From Tribonema minus (taxonomy: Eukaryota; Sar; Xanthophyceae; Tribonematales; Tribonemataceae), in assembly GCA_017506865.1 (NCBI GenBank), contig JAFCMP010000346.1:434001-498000 (forward strand): 64,000 nucleotides of DNA. Reading direction: 5' to 3'. This document shows, piece by piece, positions 36,401 through 48,025 of this stretch. A program made the position numbers and the translations under genes. The notes under the pieces were generated by a model. The model was not told the DNA's origin. It ran no database searches and saw nothing but the letters and a program-made list of their open reading frames with translations. The first letter of the stretch is position 1. Each line of letters opens with the position of its first letter.

Positions 36401-36960
36401 CATGCAGGCACAGCGGGTCCGGCGGCGATACTTATGTGCGGCGGCGAAGGGCGTCAGCACTGGCACGGTTTGCTCGTGATGGAGAAAATGCCCCCGGTAA
36501 AGCACAGGTGCACGAGAACTTTTCCCAGTGGAAGCAAAAGCATTCCGCAGAGTCCTGGCCTCAACGATCCGCTTTGCCACCTACGAGATGCGGCATCAAC
36601 AACGTGACTTGCTCACGATGGCGAACACGACCCTCCGTCAAGTACTTACACAGCGGAAGCAGAAGCGTCATGTATGTACACAATCAACACGACGTTTGCC
36701 AAGTACCAGATTAGGAGTGCCGAGCAGGCACAGCGGGTCCGCCGGCGACGGGATGCGCGTCGGAGACGGCGTCGGCTGGGGCGTCGGCTTGGGAGTCGGG
36801 GGGATGATGCACGGCGCACCCGTGTTGGCGCAAGACAGGTTGGTCGCGAGGACGCCGTTGAGGCAGCACTCGTAGTAGCCGCCGGGGAGCGTCTTGCACG
36901 TGCTGCCGCCGCACACGCCGCCGCACGTGTCCTTGGGGCAGCACACCTGGTTGGACTGCG

Positions 36961-36993
<33 letters not shown>

Positions 36994-39900
36994 TGAAATT
37001 GAGGACTGTCATGTCAACAATTGGGGGGAAAATTGTTTTACGAGAGATCTTCCCAAGTGCCTCTGTAACGGAGGATGACACCTACATGCCCTATCCTGCA
37101 TGTGCCTACGTACTCTCGGTAAAGGTTTATCCGTTGTGGAGTGAGTGGCGTTATTGCACCATTAAACGGCCTTGCGTCAGTTCGTCAGAACACCCTCTTT
37201 GCGCGCACAAGCGCCTGCGTTGCTTGGGGCACACTCATGTCCTGCACTTCTGCACGGGCTGCACCTCACACACCCTGCTCTGCCACCGCCATCATTTTCA
37301 TCGCCCAAACACAGCACACCTTCAAGCCAGCGTGTCGCTTATGGCGCTTAGCACACGCACCTGTCTTGGCCCAACTTCAAACCCTTAATCTAACCCCAAC
37401 CCTAATCCTCACAAGCTCAACCCCACCAAGCCCCAGCTCAAACACCCTACTCTGCCACAACCATAACTTGCATCGGCACCTCAAAGCACACCAAATTCAG
37501 CGAACGCTCACCGTATTGGGCGTTCCGAGCAGGCACAGCGGGTCCGGCGTGCTCGGCGCGCGCGTAGGTATCGGCGAGGTCGGCGCCGCCGTGGTCGGCG
37601 CAGCCGTGGGCACCGCGGTCGTGGGCGTCGCGGTCGGCTGCGGCACCGTCGGCGGCGCAGTCGGCGTGGCAGTGGGGGTGGCAGTCGGTAGTGCCGTTGG
37701 GCTGGCGGTGGGCACGGCGGTGGGGAGCGGTGTGGGAAGCGCGGTCGGCTTGGCGGTCGTGGGCGCGGCGGTAGGGGTTGAAGTCGGCTGCGCGGTGGTG
37801 GGGGCCGCTGCGAGTGGCGAGATTTGCAGGTGGGGGCGGGTGAGTACAACAGGCAGGTACCGAAAGCCAATTGCAAGTATTTCTTGAGAAACAGCTTCAG
37901 ACGTGGTGTCGGCACTGGACTTAGCCTATACATTCTTAGGTGTAAAGTTGTTGAAGTTGAAGTTGGAGGCTGCTGGCCGCCCCGCTGGGAAGCAGAGGAG
38001 GACTCAGCCAGCACCCACAGTGTGCGCTTCGGCTGTCAGCGACGGACGTTGCATGCGCTCGCCACCGTTCATCACGCCATCACAGTCATCGCTGTATTGC
38101 GTACCACAGGTGAAACACATACGTCAAGAATGAGTACTTCCAGGAATGCAGTGGCAGTGGCAGCCTGCCGTCACTCGCCAACAGTGTACAACACGTGATT
38201 CAAGAACCACAACAGACCGCACGATGCAACCTCAACAAGTACTTTCAGAAAGGACTTGAAGTTTACAGCGCAGCAGCGCTCACCCATCATCAGCAGCGCG
38301 GTGGGCACCGCCGTAGGCCTCACGTAACTTTACAAACCACTTGAACTATTCGTGTCACCAAATCACATCTATGGAACACAACTTCATGAAGTACTTCAAG
38401 AAGTACTTGAAGTATACAGCACAGCAGCGCTCACCCGTCGTCGGCGGCGCGGTGGGCACCGCCGTGGGCCTCGCGGTCGTCGCCAGCGCTGTTGGCACAG
38501 CAGTCGGCAGCGCAGTAGGCACAGCAGTCGGCAGCGCGGTCGGCTTGGCCGTCGTGGGGGCCGCCGTCGGCAGCGCAGTAGGCAGCGCAGTAGGCACAGC
38601 CGTGGGGGTTGAAGTTGGCTGGGGGGTGGGTACCATGGTGCACGGCGCCTCGAACGCGGTGCACAGGCGGTTGAGGCTGTAGACCCCGTTGAGGCAGCAG
38701 TTGAGGTAGCCGCCCGGCTGCGCCTTGCACGTGGTGGCGTCGCCGCCGCACTGCGTCGTGCACACGTCCGAGGGGCAGCAGATGGTGCCGGCCTGTTGCG
38801 GCGGGGGGCGTGGCCAGAGAGAGAGAGGGGGGGGCGCGGCGGTTGACGATCACATCTCGTGCAGACGGAAATGCGTGTGTCTGGTGGCGTCACGCCGCAC
38901 TGCTTGAAGTTGAAATGTGAGTTGAAGTTGAAGACCGGCGTCATTATTAAGGCCAGGCGACTATGACAAGTGCGCTGCGTGGGGCGGGCTGATGGCCGCG
39001 CGCTGCAGTGTTTGAAGTTCCAGAGGAGAGTCACTTCGACGGGGCAAAACACGCGCAGGCACTGCATGAATAGCAGCAGCCTGGTGTGGCTGTCTGCCCA
39101 GCGGTTGCACGTAGTGGAGCGAGCACTGCCTCACTGCGTACTCGTAAAGTGAAAGTATGGGTAGAGCGACACGTAATACCCTCCTTCAAGCCGCCGAGGC
39201 GTGCTGCGTATGACACCAACGTCGAAAACAAAAAGGGTCCTGGCAAAGGTTGAGATGGGGCTGCAGAAGAGCACTGCTTCGGGTGGTTCTCTCTCTAAGT
39301 GGAAAGCCTAGCATAAATTCCTCAGCAACTGCTTCGGTCTGCTTATTGCGCGATAGACTCTCCACTATACCAGACTGTAGTGATGTGAGCTTTTACAGCG
39401 CACAGGAGAAACTTACTTTGAGTAGTCTGCGCAGTGCAATACTCTGCGTGCACGCTCGCGCTCGAACTCAACATTTCATGTTGAACTTAGCAGGTCCCAA
39501 AACTGCTGCCGCACGAAGCAAGCGGGATCCGTAAATGCAGCGGTGCTGAGCATTGCTGTGGAATCGCTCGTGTACGGCTATTAGGTGCTCAAAATTCCAA
39601 CAACTTCAACTTTGAACTTACCGGATTGAGCCGCCCGCGCGCGCACGTCGGGTCCGACGGCGTCACCGGCGTCATGGTGGTAGGCATTGCAGTCACCGGC
39701 ACCGCCGTCGGCAGCGCCGTGGGAGTTGAAGTTGTTGGCAGCGCGGTGGGAGTTGAAGTTGTCGGCGGCGACGTGGGCGTTGAAGTAGGCACGGATGTCG
39801 GCACGGCGGTCGGCAGCGCAGTCGGCTTCGCCGTCACAGTTGCAGTTGTCGGCAGCGCCGTCGGCTGAGCAGTCGTGGGCACTGCCGTGGGGGTTGAAGT

Positions 39901-42900
39901 TGGAGTTGAAGTTGGCTTGGCGGTCGTCGGCGCGCCTGTTGGGGCAGCGCTCGGCTTGGGGGTGGTGGGCGCCGCTGCAAGGGGGGGAGGGGAGGGGGTG
40001 GGGGGGGGGGCAACGCGCAAGTGGGGCAGGGAAGAGGGCGCGGTGACGAGTTTGCCTGCGCGGACGGTAACCCTGTTTCATCACAGACTGCCCCTCCACA
40101 ATGCGGGAGTAGAAGAAACACGTGTTGACTTGTGTGACTGGCGCAGCAACAGTTACTGCGGCAGGCTGTGCCCCCATCCCATATGAGCATCTATACTAAC
40201 CTGAACCCAAATCGTCAATCCTAACCCTCAACCCTCACCCTATTGTAGCAAGCAGAATCACGTCACAGGCTCAATCCCGCGCGCCGCCACAAAAGCACAT
40301 CTTACCCGTGGTAGGCACGGCAGTGGGCACCGCAGTGGGCTTGGCCGTTGTCGGCGCCGCCGTCGGCTGAGGGGTAGGTACCATTGTGCACGGCGCCTCG
40401 GCTGCGGTGCACAGCTTATTGAGCCCGAGGACCCCGTTGAGGCAGCAGTTGTAGTAACCGCCAACCTGCGCCTTGCAGTTGGTGGCGTCGCCGCCGCACT
40501 GGTTCGGGCACAGGTCCGCTGGGCAGCAGATTGTGCCGGCCTGCGCATGAATTAATGAATGGATGGATGGATGAATGAATGAATGAATGAACTAATGAAT
40601 GAATGAATGAATGAATGGCACGGCGAGGCAGGTTGATGAGCACTGCTCACAAGTTGCTAGCGGTACGTAGGTATAGTGCCTTGTAACAGTATGGGGGCCA
40701 AGTAGCGACGGCGGCGACTGGGCAGCGCCTCAGTATATTGTGGACTTCATGGTTGCTGCTAGGGTAAGGGCGGGGGGTAGGCAGGTATACGTTGTGGCAA
40801 TAGCTCACCCGCGCCCGGCGGTTGAAGGCACCGCTGCTGCGCTGATCACCGCACAGATGTGCGCACTGACCCCAGACCTAACCCCAATTCTAGCCCTAAC
40901 CCAAAACCTGAGGGCAGCAGGCAATGAACCAATCCATAACCCAACCGTAACCTAACCTGACCCTGATTTGAACCCTGTGCATGACTCAGGCACAATGACT
41001 GATGACTCATACAGCACCTCATAAGTGATACCGCGCAGGATTATCCATCACCGCCGCGTTATAAACAAATGTACGTGGGATCCACATTAGCCGCCTACGC
41101 CCCCCCCCCCCCCCCCCCCACCTTCACCCCTCAAGGGCAGCATGGGCAACAGTCAGAAATGCGCTTCCAGAACATGAGTGCATTCATGGCGTAATGTGGC
41201 CGTAAAGTAAGACAGCAGGGCATGCGGCAAGAGCCCAGGTGCTGTTTGCACAAACAGGTGTGTTTCATGAGGTAACTAACCCTAGCGCTAGGGCCACCTG
41301 CCCGTCTCCCTAACCCTCAGGTTGATAATGATCGCTACACTGCACTCACCCCGTTGCGCCTCCCGCGCGAACATGTTGGATCCGACACTGCCGCTGCCGT
41401 TGGCGTGGGCGTCGACACAGGGCACAAGTGCAGCTTGAAGTGCTGTTTGACAGCACAGGTGCGTTTCATGAGGTCACTAACCCTAACGCTAGGGTCACCT
41501 GCCCCTCGCCCCGCCCCTGAAACTAGACTCACCGCGTTAAGTCTGCCGCGCGAACACGTTGGGTCCGACACTGCCGCAGCCGTTGGCGTGGGCGTCGGCA
41601 CAGCCGCCAGCGAACACGGCGCCTCATTGGACGAGCAGGGTCGCGCCAGTTCATTGATGCCTGTGGCGCGGGACATCGAATGCGCAAGTGTGTGAAAGAG
41701 CGGTTTCAATTAGTGCATCTGCTGCTGTTGTGTTTCAACTGAGGGGCAGCAATGTCAATGATGACCGATTGCATCTGCCCTTGCCATCGTCAACTTTATC
41801 AAGCAGCGATTTCAGCGACGATCAGTTGTAAACATCTGCAGTGATCAGTGAGGACTGTGTAAGCCCAGTTTGGTGGCGCAGCGCCCAACTGCGAGAGGTG
41901 ACGTGCCTCGCTCCGCTGCAGCACCCCGTTTGCGCCACAGGCCAGTGTTCTGCCATCTTAACGTACGGCCTGGTATGTCTGTGCGGTGCCAAGCCCTAAT
42001 CCGAAACTCCGCAACTGCAAGTACGTAAACCCTAACCCGAACCCTCTCCTTACCCTTACCCTAAGCCGGCGTGCGTTAAGGCGGTAGCTGTGCACTGTGC
42101 ACAACGCAACTGCAAACAATACGTATCACACCACCGGTCCCTCTTGAAGTCTTCGTCAGCAAAGGACAGCACATGCCCTATGGGGTGGCATGCCACGCCC
42201 AAAGTTACATTACTGCAGCGCCGCCACGGCGGAGTTTGCGTCCTGCCTGCCACGCAGCAGTAACCCCAACCATAACCTCAACCCTGACCCTAAGTAGCCG
42301 CCAAGGAGCGTCCCACGACGGCAGCAGCTGCGCTCAGGATCTGCTCCGGGTTAGGGCATAGCTCAGTTCTGAATCTGCTTAGGGTTAGGGTTAGCTCAGG
42401 TTAGCCTGACCCTGAGTTAGGGTGCGCATCCCACGCATGTCATGGCACACCGTGAAAGCCCTTCCCAGCATCTGTCGTTGCAGTGCGCCGCCCTCATCCT
42501 AACTGTAACCCTATAGTAGCTGCCGGCCGCCCTGACCCCAACTCTAACTCTAGCCCTTGTCCTAACCCCAAGCAGTGCTACTGCAGTGGAGTTTGGCAAG
42601 CAGACTGACTGTTCACGCTACTTCATCTTTGCTACTTCATCTTTGCTACTTTAATGTACCTGCGCACAGCAGTTGTAGTAGCGCCGGCCGCCCTGACCCT
42701 GCCTTCAACCCTAGCCCCAGCCCTCATCCCAACGGTGTTGCCGCACTGGAGCTTGCATCTTTGCTACGTTCACTTCATCTGTGCTACTTCTGTGAATGTA
42801 CCTGCCGCGAGTTGCAGTAGCCGCCGGCCGCCCTGACCCTAAACCTAAACCTACATCTAAGCCTAACCCTAATCCTAAGCCTACCGTAATTGAGTTTGCA

Positions 42901-45071
42901 CTTTTTCAATTCTCTATGTACCTGCCGTGCAGCAGTGTAGTAGGCTTAGGGTTACGATTAGGGTCAGGGTTAGGGAGTTTGCATTTTTAAATCCCATGTA
43001 CCTGCCGCACAGCAGTTGTAGGTAGCCGCTGGCCCTGACCCTAACGCTGACCCTAGCCCTAACGCCAACCAGTGTGTTTTTTTGCATCTTACTACTTCAT
43101 CTTGCTACTTCTATGTACCTGCCGCGCAGCAGTTGTAGTAGCCGCCAGCGAGCGTCTCGCAGCCCGTCCCGCCGCACAGCCCGCCGCACGCGGCCGTCGA
43201 ACAGCACACCGCCTTGGTCTGCGTTGTCAGCGCACGTTGGACATGGACATGGGTGAGATTGCGTAGATGTGTATGCGCAGGCAACATTAGTGACATGATG
43301 CGGCCGACGGTCATCAATGTCAATCTGACTGAGCGTATGTATGCCTGGAAAACGCAAATCTTGACCATAGCAACCTTGAGTGTCGTTGATAGTGAAGAGC
43401 TGAGGTATTGTAGCATGTACCTATGTACTTTACGTATGACACGCCTGACCGATGCTGAGACGTCAGCTGTGCCAGCGTGCCCCATTTACACCGCATTCAG
43501 CACATGGGCGTCACGGCACGCAGCATGGAAGCCCAAAAGCCCACCACAACGAGGCTTACGCAATGGCGCACATGCAAGCATACACTGTCACTTCCTCAAT
43601 CGTGCGTACGGTCACTCACAGAGTCGATGACTCCCCGCAAACACGTAGGATCGTCAGGAATGACGACAGGCTCCGCCTGAGCTGCCGGCGGCGTATCATG
43701 TGCCATGATACAGGGCGCGTCAAGCGTGCTGCACACGCGCGCCGACGCTGCTATTCCAGATTCGCAGCAGCTGCCCTGTCCTCCCGGTAGCAATCTGAGC
43801 ACACCGCAGAGAGCGTTGGAAGCATAGACAAGGGTGTCATCGGCATTGCGTGCAATCGTGCACGCACTGCCGCGCTGCTGTTCACTGTGGCTAGAGCGGA
43901 TTCAAGAGCATACGGTATCCCGCAGTGTACATACAGACACGCACTTGTCAATATGTAATGATATGCAGCCGTTGTAAACGCATATTCCCTGGCTTGGCAC
44001 GTACTTGTGTGTTTTGTTGCAGTTTCCTGGATGCTGTGATGATGCTATTATGAGCTACAGCATTGCCTCGTTTTGTGATGCAGGAGTAGTGCATTTCACT
44101 CTTACGTCTGTAATATCACAAGGTTGGATTTTCTTCAAGTTGCGAGCCGTGCTTCAGCCACGGGGACATGCACCACAAAACCTGGACCCTTGACAATAAG
44201 AATAAGAAAATGAGAAGTGACCAAATCATGTTTCTTGAGTGTGAGCTTCACCTCAGGGCAAATAGATACACGCCTGAAGATGGCGCAGCTTCACTTGCAG
44301 CATTTGTACAGGGCCAAACTTCTGGCAGAAGTTATGATCCGATCGGCCATCATGCAGGCCTCAATTTGCAAGTAGATCGTCAAATACTAGCGAGCGTCCT
44401 GTGAATTAATAGGCAAATCATGCTGCAAAATCAAATTTTGTCCTCTACTGCGCAAGTTACAGGTGAGTCAGGCAGATCTACCCGTCATCTAGTTGGTAAA
44501 CAAGAAATCAAACCGAGATGGTTCTGCAAGGTGGGGTACTCACTCGCATGCGGCGCCGCCACATCTAGTACAGCTCGCCGGGCAGCATACAGCGCGATCC
44601 TGTCGACGAGACACAGAACACGAGCAGTGGAAGCGATCACATCATCAAAATCTACTGCAGAGACGGCTTACTACCGTGCATGTCCCTGCTTGTTGGCAAT
44701 TCCGTTTGCAGGCGCCTCCCATTAGCCCTCACGCCATGGCTACGCCTAGGCACCAGCTGGCACTCCGATTCTAGCTGTCGACTCATCATCAAACGCTTGC
44801 CATCATATCTGGATCGAGAGAGCTGTTCAGATATTGCTACCACCGCGAGATTGCACTTGACGGGTAACGTCCGGTTGATCCTGTGTGATCAAAAGCATTG
44901 CCGCCTGCTGGCAACGACCTGATCACGAAAACACATATGGAGCAGCGGCATATCCTGCTAGCTGCTGCTGACCTGATCGAGCAATCCAGCTGTACATCCT
45001 GGATCTGCTGCATTGACAGCCACTGCGCAGCAGGCCACAGAAGCCAGTGCAGCTTTGAGACCAAGGTGCAT
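24407..45071 (-). CDS. Secreted modular GH26 (mannanase-type) glycoside hydrolase with eight Cys-rich modules
   Basis: A complete 21-exon model of 1164 residues; every junction keeps phase. Exons: 45071-44973, 44599-44544, 43794-43620, 43218-43119, 41660-41533, 40540-40306, 39974-39622, 38792-38435, 37807-37512, 36955-36707, 35950-35699, 34395-34218, 33487-33283, 32689-32551, 31843-31752, 30535-30432, 29897-29764, 29321-29259, 27987-27901, 25500-25378, 24475-24407. Residues 1-21 form a signal peptide (MHLGLKAALASVACCAVAVNA). Residues 22-895 carry eight CC...CGG..C..LPGG...CC...APC modules joined by Pro/Thr linkers. Residues 896-1164 follow GH26: HEFNADWYPWG holds the expected acid/base Glu1004, and ILGEWYYQ the expected nucleophile Glu1097. 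The likely role is cleavage of mannan or a related glycan outside the cell or in its wall; the exact substrate is unknown. The module function is inferred as wall binding or spacing. Confidence 0.9.
24980..25330. repeat. Nested tandem repeats in the last GH26 intron
   Basis: A 63-bp unit (landmark AATAAGCCCAGGTGATGG) occurs twice in tandem near 24982-25105. A longer unit of about 165-180 bp, ending in a CGCTATGAGATGACGCAAT block, is also repeated, with copies near 25050-25165 and 25218-25330. These do not resemble the flanking exons. Confidence 0.75.
25501..27900 (-). other. Large GH26 intron
   Basis: 2.4 kb with no recognisable coding sequence. It has a CCCTAA run at 26053-26072, several ACTTCAAGT motifs, and a short copy of the donor edge of exon 27987-27901 near 27780-27800. 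Confidence 0.45.
28089..28240 (-). repeat. Two acceptor-edge copies of GH26 exon 19 alternating with TTAGGG arrays
   Basis: The start of exon 27987-27901 with its CAG acceptor recurs at 28089-28130 and 28166-28207. TTAGGG repeats follow each copy (28131-28159, about four units; 28214-28240). Confidence 0.9.
29036..29145 (-). repeat. Two donor-edge copies of GH26 exon 18
   Basis: The end of exon 29321-29259 and its GTGAGG donor recur at about 29040-29080 and 29096-29130, downstream of the true edge. Confidence 0.75.
29366..29476. repeat. Telomere-type motifs, including a head-to-head inverted pair
   Basis: TTAGGG-type repeats lie at 29366-29395. At 29445-29476 a (TTAGGG)-like run is followed directly by (CCCTAA), that is TTAGGGTTAGGTTAAACC and onward. 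Both are inside the GH26 intron between exons 17 and 18. Confidence 0.8.
30683..31312 (-). repeat. Four acceptor-edge copies of GH26 exon 16
   Basis: The first codons of exon 30535-30432 with its GTGCAG-type acceptor recur near 30690-30730, 30870-30920, 31080-31125 and 31262-31312, spaced about 180-210 bp. All are upstream of the true acceptor. Related intronic blocks and TTGAAGT motifs lie between the copies. Confidence 0.85.
31534..31565 (+). repeat. TTAGGG array
   Basis: About four near-perfect TTAGGG units plus a variant, in the GH26 intron between exons 15 and 16. Confidence 0.9.
32920..33072 (-). repeat. Donor-edge copy of GH26 exon 13
   Basis: This repeats the last 80 or so bases of exon 33487-33283 and the adjoining intron block of 33190-33282 with moderate divergence, about 290 bp downstream. 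Confidence 0.8.
33650..33865 (-). repeat. Acceptor-edge copies of GH26 exon 13
   Basis: A clear copy at about 33657-33715 and a weaker one near 33825-33862 of the start of exon 33487-33283 with its TGCGCAG acceptor. Confidence 0.75.
34013..34160 (-). repeat. Donor-edge copies of GH26 exon 12
   Basis: Two short, decayed copies (about 34015-34055 and 34120-34155) of the end of exon 34395-34218. Both are set in ACTTCAA-rich intron sequence. Confidence 0.6.
34487..34850 (-). repeat. Acceptor-edge copies of GH26 exon 12
   Basis: Copies at about 34490-34545 and 34618-34672, and a weak one near 34810-34840, of the VCCPTKLCNG-coding start of exon 34395-34218 with its CCCCAG acceptor. Longer intronic blocks are duplicated too (34545-34640 and 34850-34935 match each other). 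Confidence 0.8.
35160..35655 (-). repeat. Four or more donor-edge copies of GH26 exon 11
   Basis: The end of exon 35950-35699 (DPWCAMGTYNV and its GTGAGT donor) recurs near 35602-35655, 35492-35545, 35405-35455 and 35325-35345, and faintly near 35185. The copies alternate with CTCTGAC-type repeats. Confidence 0.85.
36386..36440 (-). repeat. Donor-edge copy of GH26 exon 10
   Basis: The end of exon 36955-36707 (DPLCLLG) is repeated about 320 bp downstream in the intron. Confidence 0.65.
36962..36992 (+). repeat. 31-base G homopolymer at a splice acceptor
   Basis: On the transcript this is a C31 tract a few bases upstream of the acceptor of exon 36955-36707, so it acts as that intron's polypyrimidine tract. 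Confidence 0.8.
38240..38332 (-). repeat. Donor-edge copy of GH26 exon 8
   Basis: This repeats the end of exon 38792-38435 with its GGGTGAGC donor and the following AGTACTTcaaG-rich intron block, about 155 bp downstream. Confidence 0.75.
40549..40618 (+). repeat. (GAAT)n/(GGAT)n microsatellite
   Basis: About 70 bp of GAAT/GGAT tetranucleotides just upstream of the acceptor of GH26 exon 40540-40306. Confidence 0.9.
41240..41440 (-). repeat. Donor-edge copy of GH26 exon 5 with CCCTAA motif
   Basis: The block 41430-41600 (CCCTAACGCTAGGG-containing intron plus the end of exon 41660-41533) is repeated about 185 bp downstream. The copy includes the DPTC-coding edge. Confidence 0.8.
42360..43060 (-). 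repeat. Donor-edge copies of GH26 exon 4 alternating with CCCTAA/TTAGGG
   Basis: The end of exon 43218-43119 with its CAG|GTACAT donor recurs near 43000-43040, 42915-42945, 42796-42835 and 42655-42700, and weakly near 42515-42530. Each is followed by degenerate CCCTAA or TTAGGG runs. Confidence 0.85.
43800..44540 (-). other. GH26 intron 2 (AT-richer)
   Basis: About 750 bp noticeably more AT-rich than the average for the window. No coding signature, terminal repeats or exon-edge copies were found. Confidence 0.4.
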
Positions 45072-46817
45072 GGTCCCTGCAAGCACCCGCGCAGGGTCAG
45101 CCGCTTTGCCTGCTTCCTGCCGTTATCTCACTGCCTCTCCTCTTTTGCCCTCGCAGCCAGCTTTTTTTTTTTCAATCGGTTGTTCAACGGAAAAAACCGT
45201 TTCTCAAACAACGAAACCGACATCCCGACATCCCGGCTCCGTGCGGAGTGCCTTTCGCGAAGTCCGATATATCGGTCTTGCTCTTCTTTTGTCAAAACTG
45301 AACGAGAGAGAGAGGGGGAGAGCGACACCATCGTCCAAGGAGCGCGCAGCCGAGCTTAGCCTGTACATACATTTCTGGCGGCTTGGCCGTACGCAGGTAC
45401 GTGCCCTCTATGCTCTTTCCGAGCCCCAACGCCTCCAAAATTTTTGCGTAACCTCCATCGCATCCAGCACCAACAGGTAGTTTTCTCTCTCGCTCTCTCC
45501 TGTTACTGGTCCAAATCGTGGATCATAAAGCTCTCCGGCCTTTGCGCTGCGCAGCTGGTGGCCCTGCTTGCCCTTTCTACCTCTTTTGTGGCAAAAAACG
45601 CAAGACGTCGTTTGCGCAACTGTCTGCGAGCAGTCGTGAGTTCAGCATCTCACTCCCACAGCACACGAGCACAATGAACCAATGCTGGCCAATACCTTTG
45701 CAGCCCATTCACGTTCCTGGAGCTGCTGTAGGCTTTGTGGACCGTGCAGTCGGGCCACCAGTCCGCCAGCTCTGGCGCCGTACACCTTTTGACCTGTTTC
45801 ATTGGGATACTGTGACTAAGCAGTGATTTTGGTCCTGATAGTCTGGTGCTGCAAAGCCTGTGTTATATAGCTGCCCTTCACAGATCTTTCTGTCAATACC
45901 ACAAAACATGTCGATTTCTCCCATCTGCATCTCGACCGGCCCAGTTCCCTTGATCAAATGCTACTCTCACATAGATCTGTGTGCACAATGCGGTGTACGC
46001 GATGTGTCACCATCATTGCGAAGCTGACACATCGACTGACCAGTTTGCTGTGTCCTCTACACTGGGCGTCTTATGCTCATTCTGGTAGCTACAGTGGTGG
46101 ACGATTTTAGCAGCTGGCAATGTCAGTTGACGATTACCAGCAGTAGCGATGATGGTGAAGCAGTGTCAAGCGCTTTGTCACCAACCTCTGTGTCGCGCGG
46201 GGCAGCGTTACCACGTGCGCCGCTGGGCTGTCCGCAGATCCCCCATTTATGGTTATGTGTCACGCAAAGGACACCCTAGCATCCCCTCCTTTCCACTTCC
46301 AATCTCATGCATTCACTCGATGCTGCCAAAACACGCCACCGCGTGGCCTTGCGTAATGTCGTTTGGATGTTTACGTGCGCAACCTGTCGTGGCACCCTCT
46401 TTGACGGCAAAGGCGCACACGCAAGAGGCCAGTTGCGGACATGAACAGACGGGTGCAAGAGACACTGGGCAAGCACGCAGCAATGCTCAGTGGCCCTTTG
46501 TTACTGTCACTTACACGTGTGTCCGATCATGATGATGCCAGCGCATTCATTCACCGTTGTGAGTGCCCTGCCCGCAACCTCGGGCCTCGCGCTTTGCTAG
46601 CAGTCAGGGTGCGCACACTTCAATGGGCGCATTACCCATATCGCTTTGTTTTCAGGGAACCAGAATCAACTAACTTGCGCCTTAAACCTCTGCTATGCAT
46701 CGTGCTACGGCGGCTACTGCAACCCTCTGCATATGGTTTCACCCGTTTGACAAAAACAGGCTGCGCATGATGCGGCACAAAGAAATCTCACAATGCATCT
46801 GCATGGGTGCCAAAGCA
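45072..46817. promoter_or_regulatory. Divergent intergenic region between GH26 and ARF1
   Basis: About 1.75 kb upstream of both the GH26 gene (minus) and ARF1 (plus), so it should hold both promoters. It contains a T11 tract at about 45163-45173 and a CT-rich block at 45125-45150, with no clear TATA box. A weak third copy of the ARF1 leader lies at about 46546-46605. Confidence 0.45.

Positions 46818-48025
<1,208 letters not shown>

Larger units (their letters stand above)
33283..45071 (-). other. Cys-rich module and Pro/Thr linker exons (part of the GH26 gene)
   Basis: A unit is repeated along the protein: DP-x-C-x2-G-x2-N/D, then V/I-CC with a CGG..C core, LPGG...CC and ending APC, then a Pro/Thr-rich linker. 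Module starts are near residues 34, 111, 187, 383, 601, 684, 768 and 846. The second and third linkers are long PTA-type repeats (exons 39974-39622 and 37807-37512). Every DPxC-containing end from module 1 to module 6 falls at a phase-0 intron, so whole modules can be gained or lost in frame. The even Cys spacing suggests disulphide-knotted surface domains. Confidence 0.85.
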
